Shown here: piece after piece, positions 1 through 6,216 of the stretch
Position numbering within the stretch: position 1 is the stretch's first letter
Layout of the letters: each line of letters opens with the position of its first letter
Source of the DNA: Marinosulfonomonas sp. PRT-SC04
GTDB taxonomy: Bacteria; Pseudomonadota; Alphaproteobacteria; Rhodobacterales; Rhodobacteraceae
NCBI GenBank assembly: GCA_001321835.1
Contig: JPUR01000083.1
Coordinates: 1-18,641 of the forward strand
DNA length: 18,641 nucleotides
Direction: 5' to 3'
Program-made: the position numbers and the translations under genes
Notes under the pieces: model-generated
Told to the model about the DNA's origin: nothing
Database searches by the model: none
What the model saw: the letters and a program-made list of their open reading frames with translations, nothing else

Positions 1-58
1 GACGACGTGCTCGACATCTAGGCTAACCCTGTGACACGGAATTCTGAACACCCTCCCC
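1..58 (+). mobile_element. Possible end of an IS256-type (mutator-like) element: ORF tail plus terminal repeat
   Basis: Frame 1 reads D-D-V-L-D-I followed by TAG at 19-21, which could be the C-terminus of a transposase entering from the left. Eight bases later comes a segment, 29-58, containing GTGACACGGAATTCTGAACA and ending in CCCTCCCC. From memory this resembles the terminal repeats of IS256-family elements, which have a GTGTCA/TTCTG-type core and lie just after the transposase stop. Only this end is in the window, so neither the partner repeat nor the target duplication can be checked. The assignment is inference. Confidence 0.3.
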
Positions 59-62
59 ATTG

Positions 63-94
63 CGTTCTCGGGCATGCTGGCATGCCCGAGAACG
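63..94. repeat. Perfect palindrome, 15-bp arms with a 2-base centre
   Basis: CGTTCTCGGGCATGC at 63-77 is the exact reverse complement of GCATGCCCGAGAACG at 80-94, separated only by TG. It would form a strong GC-rich hairpin. No T-run follows on either strand, so it does not look like a standard intrinsic terminator. It fills the gap between the IS256-like end on its left and the point on its right where IS3 transposase homology stops. It may be an insertion target, a REP-like element or a recombination scar. No second copy was seen in the window. Confidence 0.85.
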
Positions 95-719
95 GGGCTG
101 GATGTATAGATGTGAATGCCTACTTTCTCAGCCCACGCCATCAGTTTGCCGCTGACGTATTCTGGACCGTTACCCACTTGAATTATCTGCGGCTTGCCTC
201 GCCACTCAATAATCCGGTTCAGGCTGCGCACGACCCTTTCAGCAGCCAAGGAGAAGTCCACTTCAATGCTCAATCCCTCGCGGTTGAAGTCATCCAGCAC
301 GTTCAGGGTTCGAATGCTGCGAGCGTCTGCAAGCTGATCCGCCATGAAGTCCATTGACCAAGTATGATTGGCTATATCCGGCACCGCCAGTGCGTCAGGC
401 TTATCCCGTTTCAAGCGTTTCTTTGGCTTTATCCGCAAGTTCAGCTCCAGTTCGCAATAAATCCGGTAGACGCGCTTATGATTCCAGCCAAAGCCTTTCA
501 CATTGCGCAGATACAAAAAACACAGGCCAAAACCCCAGGTGCGGCGATTGTCGGTTAGTTTTTCTAGCCAATCTGCGATCTCGCCATTCTCGTCACTCAG
601 CTTGCGATCATAACGGTAGCAGCTTTCGCTGATCTGAAACGTTCGACAGGCCAGCGCAATACTGACCCCGTGACTGACAATCGCTTTCACAGCCATCTCC
701 TTGCGCAGGGATGGCCTCG
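95..719 (-). pseudogene. IS3-family transposase OrfB (DDE integrase), 3'-truncated and mutated
   Basis: Read from the frameshift site, the minus strand encodes an IS3-type OrfB. It has an N-terminal HTH_21-like part ([23 protein letters not shown] at 696) and then the rve integrase core. [15 protein letters not shown] carries the first catalytic Asp. The second catalytic motif, normally V-D-N-G-P-E, reads V-G-N-G-P-E-Y, so that Asp is replaced by Gly. After G-I-H-I the expected Y-I-Q-P appears only in a shifted frame, and then homology ends at the palindrome. The Glu-containing C-terminal third is absent. About 200 of roughly 270-280 residues remain. The frame runs on to base 1 without a stop, but residues beyond the palindrome do not resemble OrfB. 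Confidence 0.8.
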
Positions 720-986
720 CTACTTTTTTCCGAGCACTTCCTTCAGCAAGTCATTCTGCATGCTCATCTCGGTATACATGCGCTTCAGACGGCGGTTTTC
801 CTCGGCCAAAGCCTTCATCTCAGACATCATCGACGCGTCCATACCGCCAAACTTCGCACGCCATTTGTAAAAGCAGGCGTTGCTCATCCCGTGTTCTCTA
901 CAAAGTTCAGATACCGGCACACCGCTTTCGGCCTGCTTCAAAATACCCATGATCTGTGAGTCGCTGTATCGTGCTTTCTTCATCAA
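720..986 (-). CDS. IS3-family transposase OrfA (helix-turn-helix DNA-binding subunit)
   Basis: The 88-residue protein is of the usual size for IS3-family OrfA. It starts [20 protein letters not shown], has a helix-turn-helix (residues about 10-45, with [21 protein letters not shown]), and ends in a leucine-rich coiled-coil segment ([20 protein letters not shown]) used for multimerisation. An AGGAGG-type ribosome site lies 6-7 bases before the ATG on the minus strand. The last codons are GGA AAA AAG TAG. The A AAA AAG heptamer immediately before the stop is the canonical -1 slippery site that produces the OrfAB transposase. This gene is intact even though its partner orfB is broken. It could still make a DNA-binding protein that acts on related IS ends elsewhere. 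Confidence 0.9.
   Translation of the reverse strand: MMKKARYSDSQIMGILKQAESGVPVSELCREHGMSNACFYKWRAKFGGMDASMMSEMKALAEENRRLKRMYTEMSMQNDLLKEVLGKK
723..729 (-). promoter_or_regulatory. -1 programmed frameshift heptamer between orfA and orfB
   Basis: On the minus strand A AAA AAG ends one codon before the orfA stop TAG (720-722). Slipping back one base gives AAA AAA GTA GCG AGG and enters the orfB frame ([12 protein letters not shown]). This is the classical arrangement for IS3-family OrfAB production. Confidence 0.8.
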
Positions 987-1060
987 AACCTCCTCAGATT
1001 ATTATGCCGAGAAAATTCTACTTGTGAACACCACTAATTTTAGGGGGGATTACCGCACCA

Positions 1061-1279
1061 CCTCTGTCGAATAGCATTGCCTCGCCCCCATCCGCGTTGG
1101 CCACGTGGCAAGGTTTCAGAGCAAGCCGCTTACAGCGGTTGTTCAAAAACCTGAACCAATTAATGGGTGCAAGAAATGAAGAACATCGCCAAATTCAGAG
1201 AAATGGTAAATCTATGTGACGCAAAAGGTAACACTTTGTCGCAAAAGGACGAACTATGCGTCGTCTCACAAAAAAATAA
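1061..1279. other. Gene-free spacer between the IS3 remnant and tRNA-Arg
   Basis: No coding frame here is convincing. Visible structures are a GCCACGTGGC palindrome near 1101, a small CCGC/GCGG hairpin near 1128-1140, and two copies of CGCAAAAGG at 1220-1228 and 1240-1248, exactly 20 bp apart. A run of seven A (1270-1276) reads as a T-run on the minus strand directly after the tRNA and probably ends tRNA transcription. Confidence 0.6.
1270..1276 (-). terminator. T-run after tRNA-Arg
   Basis: Seven consecutive A on the plus strand give TTTTTTT on the minus strand, a few bases after the tRNA CCA end. No separate hairpin precedes it, so the folded 3' part of the tRNA may serve as the stem. Assigned from position only. 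Confidence 0.4.
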
Positions 1280-1356
1280 TGGTGCACCCGGCACGATTCG
1301 AACGTGCGGCCCCCTGATTCGTAGTCAGGTACTCTATCCAGCTGAGCTACGGGTGC
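1280..1356 (-). tRNA. tRNA-Arg (anticodon ACG), with encoded CCA
   Basis: On the minus strand the gene starts GCACCCGTAGCTCAGCTGGA and ends in CGGGTGC plus ACCA. The acceptor stem GCACCCG/CGGGTGC pairs fully. The anticodon stem is CCTGA/TCAGG with loop CTACGAA, giving anticodon ACG. The T arm has GTTCGAATC. The length is 77 bases including CCA. The anticodon is expected to be edited to ICG by TadA to read CGU, CGC and CGA codons. A T7 run follows two bases after the CCA, consistent with termination. Confidence 0.97.
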
Positions 1357-1496
1357 TAACCTGCGTCGATTTAGCCCCCAGCGCGCCGCTTGGCAAGGGC
1401 TAATGTGACATGTATTTCAGCAAAATTTATTTTTGGACGTTTTTAGGTGGTTTTTCCGGCAGCTTTCTAGTGTCGATTTATTGCCAGCGACGCGGC

Positions 1497-2900
1497 CTAG
1501 CCCCCATGTGCATCGATATCGACATCACCTTTGGGCAGGCAAAACTCAAATTCGGTACCTTCCGCACCGGTTTTGTGCAGCTCAAGCACCCCCCCGTGTC
1601 CACGCACCAATTCCGCTGCAATTGACAAGCCAAGCCCGCTGCCCCCAGCGCGCACCCCGCCCTGAAACGGCTTGAACAAATGCTCGCGCGCCTTGGGCGG
1701 CAGGCCAGGACCTGTGTCAGTAATGCTGATCCACCAATGGTCTTTATCCTCGCGGGCATGGATCAATATTACACCCGGTTTTTTAGTGGAAACAATGGCT
1801 TGGCTGGCATTGCGCACAATGTTTGAAATGATGCGGTACAATTGCTCTTCATCAACCAGCAGCATTAGATCGGCCGGAATGCTCGCCTTGTACGTCACCT
1901 CGCCACCGGCGGTCGCCAGCCGTTCACCGTCGAACACATCGTCCACAACCCTCGCCAGCGGCACATGGTTTAAGGACGGAACGGCCTCTTCGGCTTTGCC
2001 AAACGCCAAGGTGCTTTCGCACAGGTTGACCGCCCGCGCGATTGAATTCACCAACTTGGGGGCGGCGCGTTGCACCATTGGGTCAACGCTGGTTTCCATC
2101 CGGTCGACAAACAGCTGCGTTGTGGTCAGGATGTTGCGTAAATCATGGCTGATCTTGGCCACAGCACTGCCCATTTGCGCCAGATGTTCTTTTTGCTTCA
2201 GCCCCGCGGTCAGCTGGGTTTGCATGGATCTCAGTGCCTCTTCCGCCTCGCGTAATTCCAGCACGCTGGAGGTTGGCACGATGATTCTGCGAGCGTCTTC
2301 GGGGGCTTCAGCGTAGGATTTGATGTGCCGCACCACGCGGTGGATCGGTTTTAGCAAAAAACCGCGCACTGCCAGAAACAACAAGAGCGCCGTGAATACC
2401 GAAATCACCGCCGAAAGTTTAAAAATGTTCAGCCCGTAATCGACCATCGCATCGCGCAGTGTCATGGTGTTCATGGTCACCTCGATCAACATGCCCGCAT
2501 CCCGCACTGGCTCGCCAATCACTCGGATCACCCGCTCATGGGTGTCCCACAGCCGCATCAGCGCATCACCAATCAACTCGGCGGGCTGGGCGTCGCGCAG
2601 ATCATAAGTGGCCGATATTTCACTGGGCAACGGCGATGACAACATCAACTGACGCATATCATCACGCCGCAGCACCACATTATAAACGCCCGCATTTTGC
2701 AGCAGCTCAGCCTCCAGCTCGTCCGAAATCATGTCATCGGCCAACAGGGCCAGCGACGCAATCTGGGCTTTTTCCAACCGCAGCAGCAGGTAATCTTCGC
2801 GAAAGCGCGCGACCGATGGCACAAAGATCATCACCTCGGCCAGCATCACGAAAACCGTGGTTAAGATCAGGAACCGTCCCGAGAGCGAATTCAGAAACAT
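1497..2900 (-). CDS. Membrane sensor histidine kinase
   Basis: This 467-residue protein has two membrane segments (about residues 8-30 and 160-180) flanking an extracytoplasmic sensor domain of about 130 residues. A HAMP-like linker follows (RGFLLKPIHRVVRHI), with a short coiled coil, and then the kinase core. The phospho-acceptor box contains ISHDLRNILTT with His252. The ATP-binding domain has the N box (IVRNASQA, Asn364), G1 (DTGPGLP, from Asp395) and G2 (GGSGLGLS, around 419-426). All key catalytic motifs are present, so it should autophosphorylate. An AAGGG ribosome site lies 6 bases before the ATG. It is the third gene of a minus-strand operon, 21 bases after the flavin reductase gene. 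No response regulator lies beside it, so its partner and signal are unknown. The context suggests an envelope or redox signal, as inference. Confidence 0.93.
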   Translation of the reverse strand: MFLNSLSGRFLILTTVFVMLAEVMIFVPSVARFREDYLLLRLEKAQIASLALLADDMISDELEAELLQNAGVYNVVLRRDDMRQLMLSSPLPSEISATYDLRDAQPAELIGDALMRLWDTHERVIRVIGEPVRDAGMLIEVTMNTMTLRDAMVDYGLNIFKLSAVISVFTALLLFLAVRGFLLKPIHRVVRHIKSYAEAPEDARRIIVPTSSVLELREAEEALRSMQTQLTAGLKQKEHLAQMGSAVAKISHDLRNILTTTQLFVDRMETSVDPMVQRAAPKLVNSIARAVNLCESTLAFGKAEEAVPSLNHVPLARVVDDVFDGERLATAGGEVTYKASIPADLMLLVDEEQLYRIISNIVRNASQAIVSTKKPGVILIHAREDKDHWWISITDTGPGLPPKAREHLFKPFQGGVRAGGSGLGLSIAAELVRGHGGVLELHKTGAEGTEFEFCLPKGDVDIDAHGG

Positions 2901-2921
2901 TTCAGCCCTTTCACTGTGCCA

Positions 2922-4289
2922 TTACGGCAAAAAGCGTTGAACAAAACCAACTACACGCTTGAGGTTAACACTTTCGAACAAGCGCGGGGTGAAATATGCG
3001 CCTGCCACCCGTTTATTGACCTCGCCGACGGTTGGGTAGGGCAAAACTGTTGCGGCAATCGCGCCCATTTTCATGTTGTTGGCCATCGCCATCGCCCAGA
3101 ATCCAATCAATTCTCCAGCCGACGGCCCCGCAATTGAAGCCCCGACCGGTCGCCCCTTGACGATCATCACCTTGATCAGCCCCTTGGCTTTGCCCTCGGT
3201 GATCAAGCGATCACTGCCTGCGAAATCAAACCGTATCACCTCGAGTTTTACGCCATGCTGCTCGCGGGCCTGTGCTTCGCTCAGGCCGACTTGGGCCAAT
3301 TCAGGGTCGGTGTAGGTCGCCCACGGGATATGCGCGATTTTGGCCTTGGAGGGCAGCCCGAACAGCATAGATTTGATCACCACACCAGCGTGATAGCCCG
3401 CCACATGGGTGAATTGCAGCCCGCCAGCCACATCGCCCACCGCGTAAACCCGCCGGTTGCTGCTGCGCAGATTGGCCCCAACTTTAATACCGCCGCGATG
3501 ATGTTCAATGCCAGCGGCATCCAGATTTAGACGCTCGATATTGGCCTTCCGCCCGACCGCCATCAACAGATGGGTGCCTTTGAAAATCCGGCCATCCTGC
3601 ACTTCAATTTCTATCGCACCCTTTTTACCGCGAATTTCCTTGGCCATCGCATCCTCGGCGATCTCGATGCCGTCAGCGCGTAGATTATCCAACACAATCG
3701 CCGCCATTTCGGGGTCATCCTTGCCCAGCGCTTTTGCGCCCTCGATCACGGTCACTTCGCAGCCCAAACGCCGATGCGCCTGCGCCATTTCCATACCAAT
3801 TGGGCCGCCACCAATCACCAGCAGGTGTTTGGGTTTACTGCGGTTGGCGAAAATGGTTTCGTTGGTGTCATAGGGCACATCTTCCAGCCTCGAAATCGGC
3901 GGCACAAACGGTGATGATCCCGTGGCAATCACAAAGCGGCGCGCGGTGATTATGGTGTCACCGGCCTGCACTTGGGTTGGCGATATAAAGCTACCAAATT
4001 CGCTGATCACATTGACGCCGAGACCCTCAAACCGCTCCACACTGTCATGCGGCGCGATGGTGTCTATGGCAGCTTGAACATGGTCCATGGCCTCACCAAA
4101 CGCCATGCCCATCTTGCCCGCCGCCAACAGTGCCTTTGAGGGCACACAGCCATAATTCAAACAGTCGCCGCCCATCTTACGGCCCTCAAGCAGCACCACG
4201 CTGGCGCCCATCTGCACAGCCCCCGCCGCAATCGACAAACCACCTGATCCAGCCCCAATGATACAAATATCCGTTTTGATGTTTTTCAT
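2922..4289 (-). CDS. FAD-dependent pyridine nucleotide-disulfide oxidoreductase (mercuric reductase-like; not a true lipoamide dehydrogenase)
   Basis: This 455-residue class I flavin disulfide reductase has an N-terminal FAD motif (IIGAGSGG), the redox pair GGDCLNYGCVPSK (Cys43 and Cys48), an NAD(P) motif (VIGGGPIG, about 158-165), YAVGD near 282-286 and a C-terminal dimerisation domain. Lipoamide dehydrogenases carry a catalytic His five residues before Glu in that domain. Here the segment is LPYPTVGE, so His is replaced by Tyr418, with Glu423 kept. That argues against a PDH/OGDH E3 role. The protein also lacks the C-terminal vicinal Cys pair of MerA and its N-terminal metal-binding domain, so mercury reduction is not supported either. 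The start at 4289 is preferred because AGGGA lies 8 bases upstream. The ATG at 4295 is only 2 bases from it. Co-transcription with a TVP38-family gene is a recurrent pairing. The substrate is unknown. Confidence 0.9.
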   Translation of the reverse strand: MKNIKTDICIIGAGSGGLSIAAGAVQMGASVVLLEGRKMGGDCLNYGCVPSKALLAAGKMGMAFGEAMDHVQAAIDTIAPHDSVERFEGLGVNVISEFGSFISPTQVQAGDTIITARRFVIATGSSPFVPPISRLEDVPYDTNETIFANRSKPKHLLVIGGGPIGMEMAQAHRRLGCEVTVIEGAKALGKDDPEMAAIVLDNLRADGIEIAEDAMAKEIRGKKGAIEIEVQDGRIFKGTHLLMAVGRKANIERLNLDAAGIEHHRGGIKVGANLRSSNRRVYAVGDVAGGLQFTHVAGYHAGVVIKSMLFGLPSKAKIAHIPWATYTDPELAQVGLSEAQAREQHGVKLEVIRFDFAGSDRLITEGKAKGLIKVMIVKGRPVGASIAGPSAGELIGFWAMAMANNMKMGAIAATVLPYPTVGEVNKRVAGAYFTPRLFESVNLKRVVGFVQRFLP

Positions 4290-4296
4290 GTTCATA

Positions 4297-4323
4297 GTCC
4301 CTATTTACAGCGTCCCTATTTAC
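4297..4323. repeat. 15-bp tandem duplication spanning a stop codon and ribosome site
   Basis: GTCCCTATTTAC occurs at 4297-4308 and again at 4312-4323, a 15-bp period. On the minus strand each copy reads GTAAATAGGGAC. The first copy supplies the AAA-TAG end of the TVP38-family gene, and the second supplies the AGGGA used by the flavin reductase gene. Removing one unit would still leave both a stop and a ribosome site, so it looks like a recent slippage duplication. Confidence 0.85.
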
Positions 4324-5026
4324 GGATCAGTTTCAGCAAAATCGGCAAGGCCGCCAGTATGCACAGCCCCAGTATTGGCAGCAGGATTTGTGGCTCAAAG
4401 ATAATGCCAAGGTTCGGCACCTCGCCCCGCGCAAACACATCGCCCAGCCCCGCGCCAACCGAGGTGTAAACCACCGCTCCCGGTATGATGCCGAAAAATG
4501 TCGAGACCACAAACCGGTGCAGCGGCACGCCAACCATCGCCGGCACCAGATTGGCAACGAAAAACGGCACCGCAGGCACCAACCGAATTAAAAACAGCAT
4601 CGACCATTGGTTTTCATCAATGCCGTCTTTGATTTTCTTCACGGCCCCCTCGCTGGCCTCCATTTTGGCGGCCAGTTTTTCGCCCATTCCCCAGCGTGCG
4701 GCGATAAAGATCAACGTCGCACCGATGGTTGCGGCGACAATATTGAACAAGGCCCCCGGGAAGGTCGCGAATAAGAACCCGCCGGTGAGGGACGCGATCA
4801 ACGCCCCCGGCAACGAAAACGCCACCACCATGATATAGGCGCCCATAAACAGCAGCACCGTCAGCAGGTAGTTGCTGTCGCGAAAGGAAATCAACGCCTC
4901 GCGGTTGTCACGCAGTGATTCGAAAGACAGGTAATCGCGCAGGGTAAATGCGCCGATCACCGCCATTGTCAGGATAACAACCAGCGGCACATACCGCATA
5001 ATCCCGTTATTTTGTGGTTTCGTCAT
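4316..5026 (-). CDS. TVP38/TMEM64 (DedA/VTT-domain) family inner-membrane protein
   Basis: The protein has 236 residues with hydrophobic segments near residues 11-28, 53-78, 80-110, 142-165, 172-195 and 207-232. The family signature is clear: a glycine-rich re-entrant segment (SLPGALIASLTGGFLF, about 71-86) and F-x-x-R-L-x-P-x-x-P-F (FLIRLVPAVPFF, about 145-156). Members are membrane proteins of the VTT superfamily, some of which are implicated in lipid scrambling or transport. The role of this branch is not settled. AGGAG lies 8 bases before the ATG. It is the first gene of the minus-strand operon with the flavin reductase and the histidine kinase, so a shared role in the envelope is plausible but unproven. 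Confidence 0.92.
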   Translation of the reverse strand: MTKPQNNGIMRYVPLVVILTMAVIGAFTLRDYLSFESLRDNREALISFRDSNYLLTVLLFMGAYIMVVAFSLPGALIASLTGGFLFATFPGALFNIVAATIGATLIFIAARWGMGEKLAAKMEASEGAVKKIKDGIDENQWSMLFLIRLVPAVPFFVANLVPAMVGVPLHRFVVSTFFGIIPGAVVYTSVGAGLGDVFARGEVPNLGIIFEPQILLPILGLCILAALPILLKLIRK

Positions 5027-5063
5027 ATCGTTGCTCCTGCTTTTTCTAAATCTGTCCTGTGTA

Positions 5064-5081
5064 TCCTAGGCTTGTCCTAGG
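5064..5081. promoter_or_regulatory. Twin CCTAGG palindromes, possible operator
   Basis: TCCTAGG is repeated at 5064-5070 and 5075-5081, so the two CCTAGG palindromes are offset by 11 bp, about one helical turn. They lie 38-55 bases upstream of the TVP38-family start codon, where a promoter or operator is expected. CTAG is usually rare in bacterial DNA, so two copies this close are notable. A regulator-binding role is inference. Confidence 0.35.
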
Positions 5082-5263
5082 TCTGCCCCCTTGCACCACA
5101 CTATGGCGGGCATTGCGCCAAATAAGTGGCCTGATCACGCGGCCTTGATCGCCAGTGAGCAGATGTTTCAAGCTTGGCGGTGATTTTGGGGCGCTTTAAA
5201 CCAGATCGGCCCGTAAAAGACCGGAAAAGCAGCAGATGTTGCACTTTTGCTATGATTGGAGAA

Positions 5264-5292
5264 TTGACTTACCCTTCGCAACCGCCTAAATC
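5264..5292 (+). promoter_or_regulatory. Candidate housekeeping promoter for rpmH-rnpA-yidD
   Basis: TTGACT at 5264-5269 and TAAATC at 5287-5292 are separated by 17 bases. This fits a sigma-70-type -35/-10 pair, giving a leader of roughly 75 bases before rpmH. Confidence 0.5.
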
Positions 5293-5373
5293 ACGGGTCT
5301 TGAACACCACGGGCCTTCCGAATCCTTTACGGCTTCAGGTCATATCAGACGATAAATCATACGGAGACGGGCG

Positions 5374-5508
5374 ATGAAACGCACATTTCAACCATCTAAC
5401 CTTGTTCGCAAACGCCGCCACGGCTTTCGCGCACGCATGTCAACCAAAGCTGGACGCAACATCCTGAACGCACGTCGTGCCAAAGGCCGTGCCAAGCTTA
5501 GCGCTTAA
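5374..5508 (+). CDS. rpmH: 50S ribosomal protein L34
   Basis: The 44-codon frame encodes [20 protein letters not shown] and continues with R-M-S-T-K-A-G-R, ending K-L-S-A. This is the textbook L34 sequence and length. L34 is a small, very basic protein of the large ribosomal subunit. GGAG (5363-5366) lies 7 bases before the ATG. rnpA follows directly, the arrangement found across bacteria. A candidate promoter lies at 5264-5292. Confidence 0.99.
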   Translation: MKRTFQPSNLVRKRRHGFRARMSTKAGRNILNARRAKGRAKLSA

Positions 5509-5533
5509 ACGCTGCCACGCAGGTAAAAACGAT

Positions 5534-5956
5534 ATGAAACCGCCGGAGGCACCCATGGTTGGCACCACGCCAGACACCATGCGCAGGCCACCGGCGGTTT
5601 CCGTTTGTCTTAAGACCATGACCAAACGGGCCGATTTTCTGCGCGCGTCGAAATCTGTGCGCAAGGCCACCAAAGGTCTGGTGTTGCAAGCCCGCAAGCG
5701 CAACGCCACTGAAGCAACACCGGAGTTGATCCGTGTTGGCTATACCTGTTCCAAAAAAGTCGGCAATGCGGTGAAGCGCAACCGTGCCAAGCGCCGCCTG
5801 CGGGCAATTGTCCGCGAGGTGCTGCCGACGCTGGGCCATTCCGGTTGGGATTACGTGCTGATCGGGCGCGCTACCGCCACCATTGAGCGGCCCTATAGTG
5901 ACCTTCTCAATGACCTAACCCACGCGCTACAAATCATTCATGGGCCAACGAAATGA
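5534..5956 (+). CDS. rnpA: Ribonuclease P protein component
   Basis: From the ATG at 5534 the protein has 140 residues. It carries the RnpA signature V-G-Y-T-C-S-K-K-V-G-N-A-V-K-R-N-R-A-K-R-R-L (the RNR motif, residues about 68-89) and KRADFLRAS near residue 31. It binds RNase P RNA and helps to mature tRNA 5' ends. The start is uncertain. The N-terminal MKPPEA resembles the MTPPE start of other Rhodobacterales proteins, but the ATG at 5555 has a much better ribosome site (GGAGG at 5545-5549) and would give 133 residues. The frame is open back to 5477 inside rpmH, which is an unlikely start. The gene ends in an ATGA overlap with yidD. Confidence 0.96.
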   Translation: MKPPEAPMVGTTPDTMRRPPAVSVCLKTMTKRADFLRASKSVRKATKGLVLQARKRNATEATPELIRVGYTCSKKVGNAVKRNRAKRRLRAIVREVLPTLGHSGWDYVLIGRATATIERPYSDLLNDLTHALQIIHGPTK

Positions 5957-6216
5957 GCCCCTTCGCCCATATCGTCGCCTTGCCCGTGCGCGCCTACCGG
6001 TTGCTGTTTTCACCGTGGGTTGGCTATTCCTGCCGGTATCAACCAACCTGTTCGGCCTATGCGATGGACGCGCTGGAAAAACACGGCGCGATCAAAGGCG
6101 GCTGGATGGCGGCCAAACGAGTCGGGCGTTGCAACCCGTGGGGCGGTTGCGGATATGATCCGGTCAAAGGTTGCGACCTTGAACACGATCACAGCAAGGA
6201 GACCCACCATGAGTGA
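5953..6216 (+). CDS. yidD: Membrane protein insertion efficiency factor YidD
   Basis: This 87-residue protein has the conserved YidD core: a short amphipathic N-terminus ([18 protein letters not shown]), then [11 protein letters not shown] (residues about 27-37) and [14 protein letters not shown] (about 58-71). YidD is a small membrane-associated factor that assists insertion of inner-membrane proteins by the Sec/YidC route, and yidC lies about 2.6 kb downstream. The start overlaps the rnpA stop as ATGA, and its end overlaps the start of ttcA by 8 bases. Translation of the three genes is probably coupled. Confidence 0.96.
   Translation: MSPFAHIVALPVRAYRLLFSPWVGYSCRYQPTCSAYAMDALEKHGAIKGGWMAAKRVGRCNPWGGCGYDPVKGCDLEHDHSKETHHE

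Larger units (their letters stand above)
95..1060 (-). mobile_element. Truncated IS3-family insertion sequence
   Basis: The element reads on the minus strand. It has an upstream end of about 70 bases, then orfA (986-720), a slippery A AAA AAG, and orfB running leftwards until homology stops near position 95. The upstream end should start with TG. The best candidates are near 1057-1060, before GCGGTAATCCCCCC on the minus strand, but the boundary is not proven. The distal end and the last third of orfB are missing and are replaced by the palindrome at 63-94. With a substitution in the catalytic triad as well, this copy should be immobile on its own. Confidence 0.8.
5027..5373. other. Divergent intergenic region between the TVP38 operon and rpmH
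   Basis: These 347 bases contain no credible gene. The left part holds two TCCTAGG units (5064-5070 and 5075-5081) in the likely promoter region of the minus-strand operon. The right part holds a candidate sigma-70-type promoter for rpmH. No DnaA-box cluster was noticed, although rpmH is near oriC in some bacteria. Confidence 0.7.

Noticed and set aside
1280..1356. tRNA-Arg as an attachment site of an integrated element
   Set aside because: I found no second copy of the tRNA 3' end and no integrase gene in the window, so there is no support for site-specific integration here.
1672..2316. 214-codon open frame on the plus strand
   Set aside because: It is antisense to the histidine kinase and its Ser/Arg/Ala-rich product is a shadow.
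2922..4289. Calling the flavin reductase lpdA or merA
   Set aside because: The His of the His-Glu pair of lipoamide dehydrogenase is Tyr, and the MerA C-terminal Cys pair and metal-binding domain are missing, so neither name is supported.
5477..5533. rnpA start inside rpmH
   Set aside because: It would overlap rpmH by more than 30 bases and adds residues unlike RnpA. The ATGs at 5534 and 5555 are better.
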